From Stratiolaelaps scimitus (taxonomy: Eukaryota > Arthropoda > Arachnida > Mesostigmata > Laelapidae), in NCBI GenBank assembly GCA_019614645.1, contig JABWDB010000037.1, positions 2,262,001 to 2,326,000 of the forward strand: a stretch of 64,000 nucleotides of DNA, read 5' to 3'. A program made the translations under genes and the position numbers. Below the pieces are notes generated by a model. It had not been told where the DNA came from. It saw nothing but the letters and a program-made list of their open reading frames with translations, and searched no databases. Positions within the stretch are counted from its first letter, which is position 1; every line of letters begins with the position of its first letter. Positions 45,713-57,190 of the stretch are shown here, piece by piece.

Positions 45713-45875
45713 AGGGAAGACATCGACTCCCAGCAGAGGATGGTTTTGGCAGGCAGAGGCGTTTTGTCATTCACGCCACTGCATCCCTGCACTGGATCGG
45801 GGCCCACTTTTATGGAGATTGAAGTAATGTCTCTAGTGGTGCCTGTGCGTTTGAAGAAAATTTTCTCCTCTCAAA
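45713..45875 (+). repeat. Repeat family D, 3' two-thirds
   Basis: CCAGCAGAGGATGGTTTTGGCAG, then GAGGCGTTTTGTCATTCACG, CTGCACTGGATCGG and GTGCGTTTGAAGAAAATTTTC match the 15540 copy. Confidence 0.85.
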
Positions 45876-46102
45876 AAATATAGTATACGTTGATATTGGC
45901 CAATAGTGTCCAAATGTACTTTTTACAAAAGTGATATTGACTTTTATCATCGACGTGTTCCCTCTGTGTGTTTTCAAGTCTTTTGCCTGAAGCTCTCTCG
46001 GTCAAAGAAATTCTGCCGAATATACAGTATGCTAACATAAAAATAGATAGAAGAATCTCTGTTCGCACTGTCATAATATAGGCACGTGCTCGAACAGATA
46101 TT

Positions 46103-46236
46103 TTATATATATATATATATATATAAGTTTACGTAACATTCGGTACAAAACCTGTTCTAAAACGGAGCCGCGTACATTATACGTGAGCCATGCTGCTGAC
46201 GATTCACGTTATCATTATATATATATATATATATAA
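46103..46236. repeat. Two (TA)n microsatellites
   Basis: TA tracts at about 46103-46126 and 46216-46236, separated by unique DNA. Confidence 0.9.
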
Positions 46237-46929
46237 TAGTTTTGCATGTTACCACGTATATGGTGGTACAATCACTTTGTAATAACTGTACACTCATTCA
46301 TTGAGCTTGTTCGCTCAGTCTTCGACTGAGCTGGCGTCCGCGTTTGTCGCTTTCTCTTGTCACATTGTATTTTGCGAGAAATGTGTTTAATGGTTCAATT
46401 GAAACGTAGTCGGAGAGAGACGGTAGATAAATTATAGCAACAAAAAAAATATAGTAAATACAAAAAATAATGAGAGAAATACTATTAATAATAATATTAT
46501 AATTAACACAATATAATGGAGGAACAGATCGTGGGTGAAGCAGCTGCATCAGACTCGGAATTTAGGCTCAGCAGCGGGTGACCAAGCGACGAAGAACAAA
46601 AATTTAAATATGAAACTAAGAAAAATGCCTGTTTTAATGAAACGATTTGAATTATTTCTTTGAGTTGTTTGTTTGTTGTCATCCTGAAACATTTCATCTT
46701 TATTTCATTGTAGGGCACGCCTCAATTCACAGTAATTTATTTACAAACACATCGAGGTATCACCTATAATAGATCCGAGGTAATCCTCAGTAGTTGTACA
46801 GAGCCGATGATAAAAAAAGAAGTCCATCTACCGCATATTCTACTAGCACAGTTGGTATATGTGATGATTTGTCTTGCCAACATTGGTCAGTTCTTACCTG
46901 GTCATACCGATTGTACTAGAAAATATTTA

Positions 46930-47196
46930 TCAATAATAGGCTAGGTGTTCTCGTACGATTTGATAAACTGTCGAAATGCCGGTGTCCTGGACAGTGCGCA
47001 CCATTTTCGAAGTTTTTCTATGAAGGGCAGTGTATGTGAAAGCAACTATACCAGCCGGTTCTTGGCCCGTTAACATCTCGAGTCTAATAACTCTTTTTAA
47101 GAAGTCCCGCTTCAGTCGAACAACGTCAGGCGGCACTGCAGCAGGTAGCTTGTTCCTGTGCAGGTGGGAGTCGTTGTGAAGCTGTTGGTGACACAT
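46930..47196 (-). CDS. Short minus-strand ORF, unknown, possibly transposon-derived
   Basis: This is an 88-codon minus-strand frame starting MCHQQLHNDSHLHRNKLPAA. Its end (KMVRTVQDTGISTVYQIVRE) looks like a helix-turn-helix, of the sort found at the N-terminus of Tc1/mariner or similar transposases. No flanking inverted repeats were found. The assignment is tentative. Confidence 0.2.
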   Translation of the reverse strand: MCHQQLHNDSHLHRNKLPAAVPPDVVRLKRDFLKRVIRLEMLTGQEPAGIVAFTYTALHRKTSKMVRTVQDTGISTVYQIVREHLAYY

Positions 47197-47585
47197 TTAT
47201 TCTTAGTCTCGTTCATAACGAGCAGTAGGCTTACGGGTTGTTGTTAATTGAAGTGGCGGACATTAACGCTGTGCCTTCTCTACCTCCTTCATGTGAGCTC
47301 CGAACGACGCCCGGCTTGGGATTAATGTGACGCCCAGGCACGGCAATGTACTCCAAGGGTTATCCCACCAAATGAAATCTTACGGATTCAGTCAGCCATA
47401 GGCCTCTCCGCCGGCTACCCTCATAGTCCATCGCTTCTGTTGTCTACGTTCGTGTTGATTTCCAGCTCAATATCTTGTAAGATGAGGACGTCGCTAGTTA
47501 CCAGGTGTCACGGTAGGCGGGATCAGATGCAAATATATAAGGCAGGATCATTCGCATGCATTATGACTTCTAATACCTAAGGCTT
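47197..47585. other. No recognised gene
   Basis: Nothing recognised. Confidence 0.4.
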
Positions 47586-47723
47586 GCCAGGTACGAGTAA
47601 AGAAGAGAATAAGCAAAGGTGGCCCCGACAGGTCCTTTCATAGTAATACCTAAAAAGGTTAAGAGCTGAGACCTGTCAGATAGGGGAACAGCCGAGGGTC
47701 AGCTCGAAAAAAAAACAAACAAC
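47586..47723 (+). repeat. 5'-truncated SINE family C with target duplication
   Basis: The insert begins GCCAGGTACGAG, includes GCAAAGGTGGCCCCGACAGG and GATAGGGGAACAGCCGAGGG, and ends in an A-rich tail. AATACCTAAGGCTT stands on both sides (47572-47585 and 47724-47737), a perfect 14-bp target-site duplication. It shares its truncated, A-tailed structure with the 41542 copy. Confidence 0.9.
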
Positions 47724-48357
47724 AATACCTAAGGCTTTCACCTCGTTTCCTCGGGAAGACCAGCTACCCGTCAAAGTAAATTAGCATTGTTACAATAGAA
47801 AGGAGCTGTTATTCTATCCGCTTCGGAAGGATCAATGTGTTCGTTCGAGACCCCATGATATATGTCAACTTCTCAAGAATCTGATTGCGTAAACCGGGAG
47901 TCGAATAGACCCATAGTTTTCGAACACATTGTAAGCAATCTGTCCCTTTCTTGAGAGTGCCTTTTCAACACCACACGAGTGTATTGCGCATGCCAACAAA
48001 GTAGATCGCTCTGCTTGGCACCCGTGCTGTTCGTCCAGTGGTGTCTCCCATTGTTTTAACCGACGTAAGGGAGGACTCGTCAGACATTTGGTCAAAAGGT
48101 GATTTTCTATGCTCTCCTTCGCTACGATGTAGTCTCCGTCGTGGTTGCTTACGACGTTCATTCCATAGACTATCAGCAGATTTGTTCCTTGCTAATCGCT
48201 GCATGGCTTCGAAAATTTCTTGCACCGAGAGTTTTACCAAGGTCTGATGTTCGCAGACTGACGCTCAATCGACATCGGAACGGCCACGGTACAACCCTTG
48301 CATTGCTTCGAAAGAGGGGGTCCTAAACGTCGCGACCCCAATAGCGTCGGTGGTGGG

Positions 48358-48442
48358 TGCAATCGCGTGCGCCCGCCCTGCAACCGGAGCGGACACGAAG
48401 GTCGACGGGCTCGATCCCCACAGTTGTACATTTGCATTTACC
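48358..48442 (+). repeat. SINE family B, head region
   Basis: It includes CGTGCGCCCGCCCTGCAACCGGAG, a B box-like GGGCTCGATCCCCAC and TTGTACATTTGCATTTA, then diverges. Confidence 0.7.
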
Positions 48443-48844
48443 TAGGCGCCAACGACTATAGTCCCCATAACAAGTGATTATTCAAGGATAGAGCTCCGAG
48501 GTCCTGAAGGATTGTGGTGGTGCCAGCCGCCGTGTATTAATCAATGTGATTTTTACCAGTGAGGATCTATTGGGCACGTCTTGGTAACTCTTTGCATCTG
48601 TCGCGACCATAGAAACCGACGTTTGTACGCTTGATCTCGAGACCCCAGTTTCTCCCCATGGCAGCACCCTGTACACACAATTTCATCTGTGTCAGCTGCT
48701 CTCGCAACGAGCTTTCCAAACAACATGTCTCGAGGCTTATACAAACCACACCGTTAGCCTTGTTGCCTTGTTTTGTATGGCTGAAGTTCCAGCCAGCATT
48801 CGCAGTTTCACTTGAACGTTGTTGACCTTGACTCGTCCTAGATA

Positions 48845-48982
48845 TGTAAAGGTAAAGGTTTTATTGGTTTATTAAAGGAGCTGCAATTTTACAATGCTTA
48901 AGCTCTCTTATATGTCATCATCCAGCGGTGCTCGAACCTGCGGCCTCTGGCTTCCGATAGCCAGAGGCTTGGCCGGAACGTA
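48845..48982 (-). repeat. SINE family A, reverse, near full length
   Basis: The plus strand reads GGTAAAGGTTTTATTGGTTTATT, then TTACAATGCTTAAGC, ATATGTCA, GTGCTCGAACCTGCGGCCTC and the tRNA-like arm GATAGCCAGAGGCTTGGCCG. Confidence 0.9.
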
Positions 48983-49720
48983 ACTGGAATTACTTGCTAG
49001 CAAAATCACTGTGTATCTGCCCACCTCAACATCTGGTTGGCCCACCTCGATTGGTTTCCTTGGATTTTGCCTTCAACTGTCTTTGGGGTGCTCTCTTCTT
49101 ACTATAACTATTATCGCCTCTCTCGAACCCCGGCATTCTTCCCCTGCCGATACAAATGCGTTTATGACTGAAGTCCCCATCGGACCTATGAACGTTACAA
49201 GTAGCTGTCGGTTACTACCCACAAGTCGAAGTCAGCGAACGCGCCAGGCATAGCACGAGGTCGCCGGAAACAATTGCAGGACTCCCTCTATCCAGCAGTG
49301 TCGTGGTTCATCGTGTCAATCTTTCGATGAGATCTGAGATTTCTTCTCTTACTGACGGTCTTGCATGTATAGCGACAATATTAACACGCTTACCACCGAT
49401 GACTTGTTTCTAGTGCCATTAACACTTATTATTACCATTAACACAACTTTCATTCGACGAAGAGCTGTACAATTGACAGACCAGATGGATAATGGTCTCA
49501 TGGCATAGTGACCGCGCTCCCACTGTGACGATCTAGTGTATACGTACGTGTGCCCAGAAACAGTTCAGGGTTACATTTGCGCAGGATAAGGGGCGCTCGA
49601 CAACAACGACGTCGGTTGGGACGAGGTATATGTGTACTTTGAAAGTCATTCCGATGCAATAGGTGCTTGAACGACGTTGCTCAACTAGAAGATTCCGAGC
49701 AAGTTCCTTTACTCTGCATC
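48983..49720. other. No recognised gene
   Basis: One 80-codon plus frame (49011-49253), nothing recognised. Confidence 0.4.
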
Positions 49721-49721
49721 T

Positions 49722-49915
49722 GGTGGCCGAGCTGGCAACAACCTGAGTGGGTAAATCTCTGTCCCCGCTTGTCGGAGCTCGCGGGTTCAGATCATATTGT
49801 GGGCGACGTGGCCTTCAACGGCTGCAGCTCTGCATAAGGCTAAGTTTCTGCCTCCGCTTGCCGGAGCTCGCGGGTTCGAGGTTGTCGTAGGCCACTTGGT
49901 CTTTGACGGCTACAC
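49722..49915 (+). repeat. Decayed tRNA-headed repeat with internal duplication
   Basis: GGTGGCCGAGCTGGC and the B box-like CGCGGGTTCAGATC suggest a tRNA-like unit. The block CGCTTG(T/C)CGGAGCTCGCGGGTTC occurs twice about 75 bp apart (about 49777 and 49856). It is not clearly one of families A-C. Confidence 0.45.
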
Positions 49916-51020
49916 TCTTCTGTAGATATAACATATTTACAAATTCTGTAGATTATATAGGCTACCATGTCGCAAATGCTTGATTTCCTCGGAATATGAG
50001 TGCATATGATCGGATCGTCCGCCTCGCGTGTAGGCCTGCGACTCAGCTGCCTCTGTGACCTCTGCTCGAGGATCGTCCTGATGCCGCCGCCTGGTTATCC
50101 TAGAAATCCCACTCGAAGCTGCTGTGCCTCGTAGTCCTCCCCGTTTCCGCTGCTGTTTCGCTTATCCATGAATATTGTTGCAATTGTTGTTTATCGAGAT
50201 ATGCCGCTCAGATCTACTCGCTTTGTTTGTAAACGCGTCATCTTTACCCTTCAAAAAAATCTAGCGACCTGCCATCCAATAGGCTGTACAATATCTGCGG
50301 CAGCTTCGGGGATCACCAAAAATGAGTAATCCATTGCGGTAGACATCCACGTTCGATGTACTTCTTGCTTTCGGATAGAGTAAAGGCACCGGGGTGGTGT
50401 GGCCAGATGTCCACCTCCTTGAGCGCGGTAGCTATGAAAACAGCGAACAGCATCATCGTAATTTGTGATCACCGTTTCGATCCCCAGAAACCTTGGTTGG
50501 GCTGGTACATGGCTAACATTACCCTGTCATAGGTCACATACGTCTGTTGAGGAAATCCTAGAAAAGCCTGCTACGACCAACACGATCATTGATCTTTGAA
50601 GCAGCTCTGCTACACAGCGGTACCGAGGCGTATTTTAGAAAGTCCTCTGAGGCTCAGCTATGAGAAAAACGAGTATTAAACCTTCATTGTTATCTTATTA
50701 TCCTCCCAGAACATCGTCCACTCTCCTCGCGCGCGCCCAACCCTCAACTAACAAACAAATTTCGGCTCTTTTTCTCTGTCATCTGAAACTTACCTTAAAC
50801 TCTTAAATTTTTCTTATACCTCTGCTGAGCTATCATATCCAGGATAGACTATCGCGCCTTAATAGTGTTGTGCGATCTTCAAGAAGGAGTTGTCTTGGCC
50901 ATTTCCACAATTGACGCTATGTCGCGATGCTTAACGCTAATCCTAAAAGCAACCGAGGCGTTTTTTCAAGTAGCTGTTGAAGGATCCTCTTTCGTTGACT
51001 TCACTCAGTGATTTATCCAA
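49916..51020. other. No recognised gene
   Basis: Short frames only. Nothing recognised. Confidence 0.4.
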
Positions 51021-51025
51021 CACAC

Positions 51026-51059
51026 ACCACCACCACCACCACCACCCCTGGGGGGGGGA
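51026..51059. repeat. (CAC)n followed by a G run
   Basis: CAC trinucleotides directly followed by about nine G residues. Confidence 0.9.
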
Positions 51060-51740
51060 TCATCTGAGGCGATGTATACACGACACTACCACGTAGCGGC
51101 GTTGAGTTCTTCGGACGATCGTTGCCCGTCTGTCCTATCCTACACACGGCCTGTTAGACAAGACGAGCCCCGGCAAATTGTCCGCACAGAACGATCGCTC
51201 AGAGAGCACGCCAGACCATCGCATTAACTCTACCGTAACCGGCACAGTTGCTGATGCTGTTATTTCCTCGCCCGCCTATCTGGTGTTTGTTTATCTGCAG
51301 GTTGGGCAATGGTCATCCCGCTGTTTTGGGGCCTTTCACGCGCAATTGTGTCGGCTTTCCTGTTGACACACTCCAGCTAGTTACTTGTCGGTATTAGGCA
51401 CTTCCGCAATGTAACGCTACTGCTGCCAGTCGTTGCTGTTTTGCGACGAAGTGGACATGTTCTTTGGATTATCCTGGCCAGGGGGTCCGTGTCTGGCATT
51501 GTGGTTGCCTAGTTCGGCTACAAGGTGATACACAAGCTGTCCAGATGATCCGCAAGCCGTAGCTAAACAGTGTCTATAACATAGAGTGGTACAGCTATTA
51601 TTGAGCGCACATGTGGAGTCGACTGTACCCGACTATATCCTGTCTGAGGAGCAGGGTAGACTAAATTTGTAAAATGGACACTTAACACGATGTATAACAA
51701 GCGTACGTTATATATCTGTAGTCAGGAGCTTGTAAGGGAT
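51060..51740. other. No recognised gene
   Basis: A 62-codon plus frame (51178-51366) only. Confidence 0.4.
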
Positions 51741-51742
51741 TG

Positions 51743-51867
51743 TTTGCTGTAAGCCTGAAAGGGCAGAGGGAGGCTTCGAGTCCCGCGACCTGGTGACGTA
51801 CATAAGAGAACTTAAGCATTGTAAAAGTTACAGTTCCTTCAATAGTAAACTAATAAAGCTTAACCAT
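51743..51867 (+). repeat. SINE family A
   Basis: GGCTTCGAGTCCCGCGACCTGG, then ACATAAGAGAACTTAAGCATTG, then a slightly altered end (AATAGTAAACTAATAAAGC). Confidence 0.85.
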
Positions 51868-52365
51868 TACGTACGACTCCTCAGTACCGTTTGTGCTGTG
51901 TAACGGTGCAACTGTATAACTGTGTTTCCTTTCTCTTCCCTCTGAGCTAATTAGACTCGAGACACGCAAATGTGTAGACTCATTAGGTAGTTGGACCGGA
52001 CAGAGTAATTATATAACACAATGGCAGATTGCACTTTGACCCGAATCCCGCGAGTTCCCTAACCGCGTGCTATGAAAATAGTATGGTATCTAGCCAATAG
52101 GAACGCGAGGTGATTATCCATTCGCGTCAGACACATTTATCTGAAGGCCACCAGAGTGGCTCTCCTTCATACAACGGCCTCACATCCTTCAGATCACGGT
52201 CTGCCAATTGCCTAATTGTAGTTAGTTAGTGAGAGACTGTGTTCTCATCATATTTCCGAATGGCACATGTATTTGTACGAACAATGTCTGCCTCATGAGT
52301 TGGCGATACCGGTGCGCGTCGCATACTTACAAAGCAATTGAGCTATGGGTCGCTATCTGGTAAAT

Positions 52366-52545
52366 TTTCCGAGCTGACGCTCAGCCTTAATCATTAACGT
52401 CCGCGGTACAGCTGCTTTCGGCATAAGGCTTCATAAGACGAACAACCCCTTGAATGCAAATGTGCACCGAGCGGGAATCGAACCCGCACACCTACGTCCG
52501 TCTCATCCGATTGCAAGGCAGGGATACACGAATGCGCGAGCAGAC
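52366..52545 (-). repeat. SINE family B, reverse, near full length
   Basis: The plus strand reads TTTTCCGAGCTGACGCTCAGCC, then ACGTCCGCGGTACAGCTGC, GGGAATCGAACCCGCACACC and the tRNA-like head (CATCCGATTGCAAGGCAGGG). Confidence 0.9.
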
Positions 52546-52808
52546 CAGCGGGAGCTCGAGAATGTGCCGCTGTCTGCAAACAATGGACAATGAGAGGGTG
52601 AACGAAGTATAACGTGATAACGGATTCATTAGGCTTGCAGTGGCAGCTGCACAATATGTTCCCTATCGCCGGCGACACGATGCTCTTGTCGATCTGTGAT
52701 CTGGCGGGATTTGACATCATGTCAGATAGTGGTCGTTTAATATAAGTTTCATTTCTTGTCGTGAAAGGTTTAAGGTTTGTTAGAGACCGTTTAACCCTAG
52801 GAGACCGG

Positions 52809-52875
52809 GACGATGGTATTCGAGAATATTTAGTAGGCCCTTTAATCCTACTAAATACTCTCGAATGTCATCGTC
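52809..52875. ncRNA. 67-nt hairpin, pre-miRNA-like (candidate)
   Basis: A 29-nt left arm (GACGATGGTATTCGAGAATA... to 52837) pairs with the right arm (52847-52875) at 26 of 29 positions by Watson-Crick rules around a 9-nt loop. Size and shape resemble an animal microRNA precursor. Nearly perfect stems also occur in MITEs and palindromic relics, so transcription is unproven. The strand is not determined. Confidence 0.35.
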
Positions 52876-53428
52876 AGTATCGTATAGAATATATATATAG
52901 CAATATGTCTGACATGCGGCTGACCTTCGGCTTTCATTGAAGCCATTTCGAAACATCAATAAAAAGAAACTAATATTCCGGTTTTTTGCGGGGCGTCGCC
53001 CCATCCCTCCACCCTCTTAGGCTGAGAGCAAACAATGCCTTACAAACTCCTGACTATACAAAGGAACTGCCAAGACAACTTTCCGAGTACAGCACTTACT
53101 AGTCACCCCGGAATTCCTTATCTGACACTCCCAATGAAAGAGGCTCCCAGCTATAATGAAATTCAAAATGGGTATCACGACCTCTTAGTACAAGGGCAGT
53201 GATCCCCCAATACAACTTGGTCTTCCATTGTGCCGCCCTTATGTGAACAACGAGAAGAAATCATAGAAAGCACTCCAGCGCTCAATGGTTGCAGGCTTCA
53301 CGAAGGATTACGAAGCTTTGAAGTACCCTTCAATTATTGGCACAGTAACTAGCTCACGCAAGCGACGTCGTCCCGCCAACAGCTGGAGAGAGCATACATT
53401 GCCAAACTGCAGAGGAAAACAAGTTCTA

Positions 53429-53575
53429 AAGGAAAAGGTTTTATTGGTTTGTTATTAGAGGAACTGCAACTTTTAGAATGTCTAAGTTATCCTATATCGT
53501 CCCCACCGGGTCGCGAGACAACTGAAACCCGCGGCCGCCGGCCTTTAACAGTGAGAGATTTAGCCGTCCGCATTG
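53429..53575 (-). repeat. SINE family A, reverse, diverged
   Basis: The plus strand reads AAAGGTTTTATTGGTTTGTTA, then GAACTGCAACTTTTAGAATG, then GAAACCCGCGGCC and TTAGCCGTCCG. It matches family A with several substitutions. Confidence 0.8.
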
Positions 53576-53989
53576 ATATAAGAAAGTTCAAAGTAGGAGA
53601 GGCTGTTCCTAAGAGAACTTTTGATCATAATCACTTAAAATGGCAGGGCGAGAAGTCGAACGAAAAACTTCAATATGGAAAAGGGACATAGATTAATGTG
53701 TGTGATACGCGAACGCTTTGGGGCTGGAGACGAGATTTCTCTCGAAGTAGCTGGTTATCTCAGCTCAATGTCGAACGAAATCGAAGCATGACGCAAAACA
53801 ACATCGGCTTCAACACACTTGAACGGCCTGATGCGTGCTCTGCCACTGAATATACACTGAGGTAGCTCCGGCCTCCTCGACGAGATAACTACGGGTCGAC
53901 CTGACCTAGTCCAAAGTGTATGCGAGCTCCGGCAGGTACTCGTACCCCATGTCTACGCTACCGCCATCATCTCCCCACACCTCATCTCC

Positions 53990-54835
53990 TCTAGATCTCA
54001 TCCCTTCGATGATGTGTGTTGTTGGCTTCGGGTCCGCCGAAGCCTCATTTTACGCAGGAACCACTGGCAATGCCGCAGCAATGCGCGATTCGCGGTATGA
54101 GCGAGAGAGCGAGAAAATGGGTGATAGATCGAGAGAGATCGGAGAGAGCGAGAGAGAGAGCCGTCGAGCGAAGGGTTGTTGAAATGGGCGCATGCCGCCA
54201 CAGGGGAGTGTCGTGGTCGAGATAAATGATTGGTAATTGCCCCGAGAAATATTCCAAAGCCGCTTCCTGACGCCAGAGCGGAGCGAAGCAATTATGAAGC
54301 GATCCGGGCCAACCCATGAAGTCGGCGACTGGAGCCCGCCTCGCCTCGTCCTGGCCCTGTTCGTTCGACGGTTCGTTCGTTGGGCGCGGAGTTAATCGTG
54401 CGCCCCCATCGCCAGTCTTCTGCACAGCCGCCGCCGCCTCTTCTAGCTATATAGATTTATGAATAGTGTGTTTGGAAGCGAACCGGAGCGCCCCCTCGGC
54501 CACCGCCTGAGGCAGTGGCCGAGGGACCCTTGATCGTTGCATACACCCTCACCATACACACAGCGGCGAATCCCCAACTTCCCCGAGTGCTCGAACGCCG
54601 CCAAGCGTCAAGTCGGCACCGTCGATGCGGCCGCCGCCGCCGCTTCCACAGGCCTTCTTCCTACCGGCCGTGTTCAGATGACGCGGCCCTCCTCCATCGA
54701 AGCATGTGGCCCCCTTGTGGCTAAGTCTGCCAAAGGCCGTAGTCACTCGGCGTAGATAGCTGCCGCAAAACGACGACGCTGTGTATAGCCAGTCAAGGTC
54801 ATCAATTGGTGTCCGCGTTGGCTCTTCCGCTCTCA
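53990..54835. other. GC-rich block with GA-rich tract
   Basis: This SINE-free GC-rich stretch has a GA-rich tract (about 54101-54163). Several frames on both strands stay open (126 codons minus 54425-54045; 95 codons minus 54836-54549). No domain is recognised. By composition it resembles the blocks at 1-1.2, 9-14 and 62-64 kb and could be a promoter region or an untranslated exon. Confidence 0.35.
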
Positions 54836-55202
54836 TGGCGTAATATGTACTTGAGTATTCCGGGGGCAGGGCTTTTGATAGGCAAAACGCACAAACACAA
54901 TGTCTGCTAATCTGCTTGACTCGTTCGTCTTCGCCACCTTAAAACCATGAAAAAGTTCATTCTTCCATTTCGAAAAAGGCCGCAGCGGGCGATTTCGTCA
55001 TCGGAGACTTCCCGACAATGACCTCTGTTCGAGCGTTGCGCCTCACTTGAAATCGTCCACCCAGTGTACTGTATAATGATAAGGCAACGTCCAGGCAACG
55101 TCCAAATTATCTTAAAGTTCTCTATATCTTGTGATGTTTACAGGTCGCTAGTCAGTATCAGTGGCGTACGTATCGTATAATTTTATTATATATATTAAGT
55201 TA

Positions 55203-55345
55203 TGTCCCCTGGATGGTCTAGTCGTGAGCGCCTTGGACCGCTAGACCGGACGAATGTGTGGATTGGGTTCAAATCCTGTCGGACACGGAAAATCTTTGGA
55301 GTTCCTGATCTGAAGACTTCTGCCACCTCGAAAAACTTTTAAAAA
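55203..55345 (+). repeat. SINE family C, tRNA-like head and proximal body
   Basis: GGATGGTCTAGTCGTGAGCG is a tRNA A-box region and GGGTTCAAATCCTGTCGG a B box. ATCTTTGGAGTTCCTGATCTG follows, matching the reversed head at 60870-60957. It defines the 5' end of family C. Confidence 0.85.
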
Positions 55346-55760
55346 AATTAATTAAAAACGTTTAAAAAATTATTATTTTGTTATATACTAAGGGATGTGT
55401 AGAGTGTGAGACGAGACCAATCGAAAGCAACTCTTTACAATGATATTTAGCTACAGGGTTACTCAACTAGAGATACTTATATTTATATATAAGTAGTTAT
55501 CTCTTGGGGCCCGTGTTCGGTGAGAGTGAAGTTTTTGGTCCACACGCACAGACGGACTCTGATTCCTAGTCATAAACCCAAACCAAGGTGATTATTGCCC
55601 ATCACCCCCTCTAGAAAGAACCCGTGTAGATCTGCAACACGTCTCGCTTAATTACTTGGACGTATTTACGTTGAAACAATACAATAGTACTATTCCATTT
55701 CTATAGTCAGACTCTTCTAAACACGTTTTTGAGCTAACTCGTTTCGTCTCTAGGCCTAAG

Positions 55761-55900
55761 CACCTAACCTTTAGGTATTGCTTTGAGGACCTGCCGGGGT
55801 AACCTTTAACCAATTTTATTTCACCGAGCCCATATCGGGGCAAAGATGCACGAATTAATAAAGGTGATAAAGAACTTGAAAGGTTTCCCAAAGTGTCGCG
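55761..55900 (-). repeat. SINE family C, reverse, diverged
   Basis: TTTAGGTATTGCTTTGAGGACC, then GCCGGGGTAACC, then GGTGATAAAGAACTTGAAAGG follow the reversed family C order. Confidence 0.8.
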
Positions 55901-56480
55901 CTTATCTAGCAGTTATTGACGGTGATAAGTAGACACTGACGGGGACGGAGTCATAAATTCTATTGTTCATCTTCTCGATACTAAACTGTGCTATATTCTA
56001 CAGTATATTACATGATAATCTTAACACTTAGTAAATATAAGAAGTACTAATAGTAATATTAATAATATTAATCTAAAACGAGATGATGTTATCTTCGAGA
56101 AAACGTCTGCATTGAAATGAATTGATTAATGTACAACAAAATATCACACTATTGAATTGGTCGAAGACATATTGCTGCCCCCTGCCATTGAATGGCTGAT
56201 CTCGCTTGTCGTCTGTAGCCAAGATAATGAATTGCCATCGGCACTTTCACATGAGTCACAAGCCTAGTTAAGAAAGACAACCGACCGTCAGGTGGAGTTC
56301 TTGTCTCATGACAGAGCGAATCTTGTAACACATTACACCAAACGGCTGGTTAAGGTGAAAACTACAAGGGTCTTATATGTACTTGTTGTGAGCACCATTG
56401 CTATTATCATACAATGAGCCTAATCCAGAGAGATCAAGAAGTCAAGAAGTAGGAGCTATTTCGAAGCAACGCTGAGATAT
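55901..56480. other. No recognised gene
   Basis: AT-rich, nothing recognised. Confidence 0.4.
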
Positions 56481-56482
56481 AG

Positions 56483-56779
56483 ATGGATACAGTGCAACTA
56501 CATATACCCATTATCGTAGAGAGATACCAATCGCAGGCCGATGCGATGAGCGCCATCGAGAAGAAAGGATTGTCCGCTCAAGGCGGAGATGCAGCTTCGA
56601 GCGAACTCCCCGTTGTTGCATATCTTGAATTGAAATTCGTACGATGTTCAAATGTTGTATGTTGCTCGTCGAGTTACGACCACAGAGCCCCAGATATTCG
56701 GTTTGATATCCGCAGTTGCATGATAATCCCGAAAATTGTAAAGGAAAACTCACAGAGTCATGTGATAGATACATTGTAG
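56483..56779 (+). CDS. 98-codon ORF, unknown
   Basis: An ATG-started plus frame, non-repetitive and protein-like (MDTVQLHIPIIVERYQSQAD). It runs into the first copy of the 89-bp duplication. A minus-strand frame of similar length (56801-56511) overlaps it, which reduces confidence. No family is recognised. Confidence 0.15.
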   Translation: MDTVQLHIPIIVERYQSQADAMSAIEKKGLSAQGGDAASSELPVVAYLELKFVRCSNVVCCSSSYDHRAPDIRFDIRSCMIIPKIVKENSQSHVIDTL

Positions 56780-56859
56780 CGTTTGGAAACATGCCTTCCA
56801 AACGTGATAACTTCTGGTAGTGTTCCTCTGCTAACTTGGCAAAATGTGTTTCATTTGAA
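56771..56859 (+). repeat. 89-bp direct repeat, left copy
   Basis: About 94% identical to 56998-57086. It contains a 9-bp-arm palindrome (CGTTTGGAA..TTCCAAACG) near 56780-56804. Confidence 0.95.
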
Positions 56860-56997
56860 ACGCTTTATTGGTTTATTAAAGGAACAGCAGTTTTTACATT
56901 GCTTAAGTTCTCTTATATGTCACGACGCGGGACTCGAACCTGCGGCCCCTGGCATTTTATAGTCAGAGACCACTCAGCCGTACAAGCCACCGCGCTG
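56860..56997 (-). repeat. Full-length SINE family A between direct repeats
   Basis: Read on the minus strand it starts TGTCAGCGCGGTGGCTTGTA, has the B box GGTTCGAGTCCCG and ends AATAAACCAATAAAGCG. Its two ends coincide with the inner borders of the flanking 89-bp repeats. Confidence 0.95.
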
Positions 56998-57086
56998 ACA
57001 CTGTAGCGTTTGGAAACACGCCTTTCAAACGTGATAACTTCTGGTAATGTTCCTCTGCTAACTTGGCAAAATGTGTTTCTTTTGAA
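56998..57086 (+). repeat. 89-bp direct repeat, right copy
   Basis: Matches the left copy with about five substitutions and no gaps by eye. Confidence 0.95.
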
Positions 57087-57117
57087 CATAACAAATAGAA
57101 GAACAATCAAAGTAATT

Positions 57118-57190
57118 TAGTGAGATAAGCATTGTAAAATTGCAACTCCTTTAATAAACCAATAAACCTTAACCTCAACTTAAAGGTAAA
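57118..57190 (+). repeat. SINE family A, 3' half
   Basis: GAGATAAGCATTGTAAAATTGC, then TTTAATAAACCAATAAACC and TTAACCTCAACTTAAAGG. The opposite orientation to the full copy just upstream creates an inverted SINE pair. Confidence 0.85.

Noticed and set aside
55203..55275. Functional tRNA gene
   Set aside because: A and B boxes are present, but the sequence continues into the family C body and the acceptor stem does not pair; it is a SINE head.
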